In this document: positions 63,901-64,000 of the stretch, one piece after another
How the letters are laid out: every line of letters starts with the position of its first letter
Numbering within the stretch: position 1 is the stretch's first letter
Source: Marinomonas spartinae
Lineage (GTDB): Bacteria > Pseudomonadota > Gammaproteobacteria > Pseudomonadales > Marinomonadaceae
DNA: 64,000 nt
Reading direction: 5' to 3'
NCBI RefSeq assembly: GCF_016461715.1
Contig: NZ_JAEMUI010000002.1
Location: 1-64,000 of the forward strand
Made by a program: the position numbers and the translations under genes
The notes under the pieces: model-generated
Database searches by the model: none
What the model was told of the DNA's origin: nothing
The model's input: only the letters and a program-made list of their open reading frames with translations

Positions 63901-64000
63901 TGGCAATTAATACAGACCTGCTTAATAAGGCAACGGCGTTTATTTGGCACGAAGCTGATTTGTTAGATCACAAAGAATATCAAGAATGGTTGTCTCTTTG
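63901..64000 (+). CDS. iacD: Rieske dioxygenase small subunit IacD (3' truncated)
   Basis: The ATG at 63901 lies 3 bases after the iacC stop, with GGGGAG upstream. The 33 visible residues (LLNKATAFIWHEADLLDHKE, YQEWLSL) show the typical start of a ring-hydroxylating dioxygenase beta subunit, EAxLLDxxxYxEWL. The window ends inside the gene. It completes the IacCD oxygenase. Confidence 0.82.

Noticed and set aside
1..64000. tRNA, rRNA, CRISPR array, insertion sequence or phage genes
   Set aside because: No cloverleaf, rRNA, spaced-repeat array, transposase or phage structural protein was recognised.

Overview
The window looks like chromosomal DNA of a marine gammaproteobacterium of the Oceanospirillales, most likely Marinomonas or a close relative. 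This is inferred from gene content: the gloB-yafS-rnhA-dnaQ block, nhaB, sohB, cti, kdkA, acpH and VF530, plus TRAP and peptide transporters and a moderately AT-rich composition. No rRNA, tRNA, CRISPR array, insertion sequence or prophage was seen. The 5' edge cuts a large adhesin gene and the 3' edge cuts a Rieske oxygenase beta-subunit gene.

Layout. 1-5916: the C-terminus of a cadherin/VCBS-type surface protein, followed by a GAF-HlyD membrane-fusion protein, a PqqD-M50 protease-HlyD hybrid and an unknown protein; this looks like one export/processing operon. 6022-8007: an unknown protein, an FMN reductase, an unlisted 34-residue membrane protein and a HemG-like flavodoxin. 8071-14643: purine catabolism (guaD, xdhB, xdhA, glycerate 2-kinase), with interleaved inverted repeats upstream of xdhA. 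14923-19391: VanZ-like protein, DbpA helicase and a CHASE-GGDEF-EAL protein with a small overlapping upstream ORF. 19436-26007: a complete dipeptide/oligopeptide-type ABC operon ending in a LysR gene. 26275-32979: acpH, YlqF/RbgA GTPase, YacL-like and acidic proteins, fatty acid cis-trans isomerase and a YhbW-like flavin monooxygenase. 33061-35882: LPS core and lipid A genes. 35948-40534: MTHFR-like protein, DUF1285 protein, DEAD-box helicase, a LysR gene with an apparent ATT start, and ppnP. 40607-47865: mltD, gloB, yafS, rnhA, dnaQ, nhaB, sohB.

48074-64000 is the accessory, catabolic part. It holds a DctPQM TRAP transporter, an 824-bp gap with a decayed gene remnant, VF530, a MarR regulator, a class II aldolase, a PanE-like reductase, a LivFGMHK-type ABC transporter with a LivM-LivG fusion, and then, divergently, five genes matching the start of the iac (indole-3-acetic acid catabolism) cluster in the order A-B-I-C-D. 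The MarR gene is a good IacR candidate: a 16-bp element upstream of it recurs with 14 of 16 identical positions upstream of iacA, where TTGA blocks repeat every 12 bp. My reading is a plant-auxin or related aromatic catabolic island with its own regulator and probably its own high-affinity uptake system. The link between the Liv/aldolase/PanE genes and IAA is inference.

The most interesting items are the auxin island with its candidate operator, the adhesin-M50-HlyD operon, the interleaved repeats before xdhA, the ATT-start LysR gene and the LivMG fusion.
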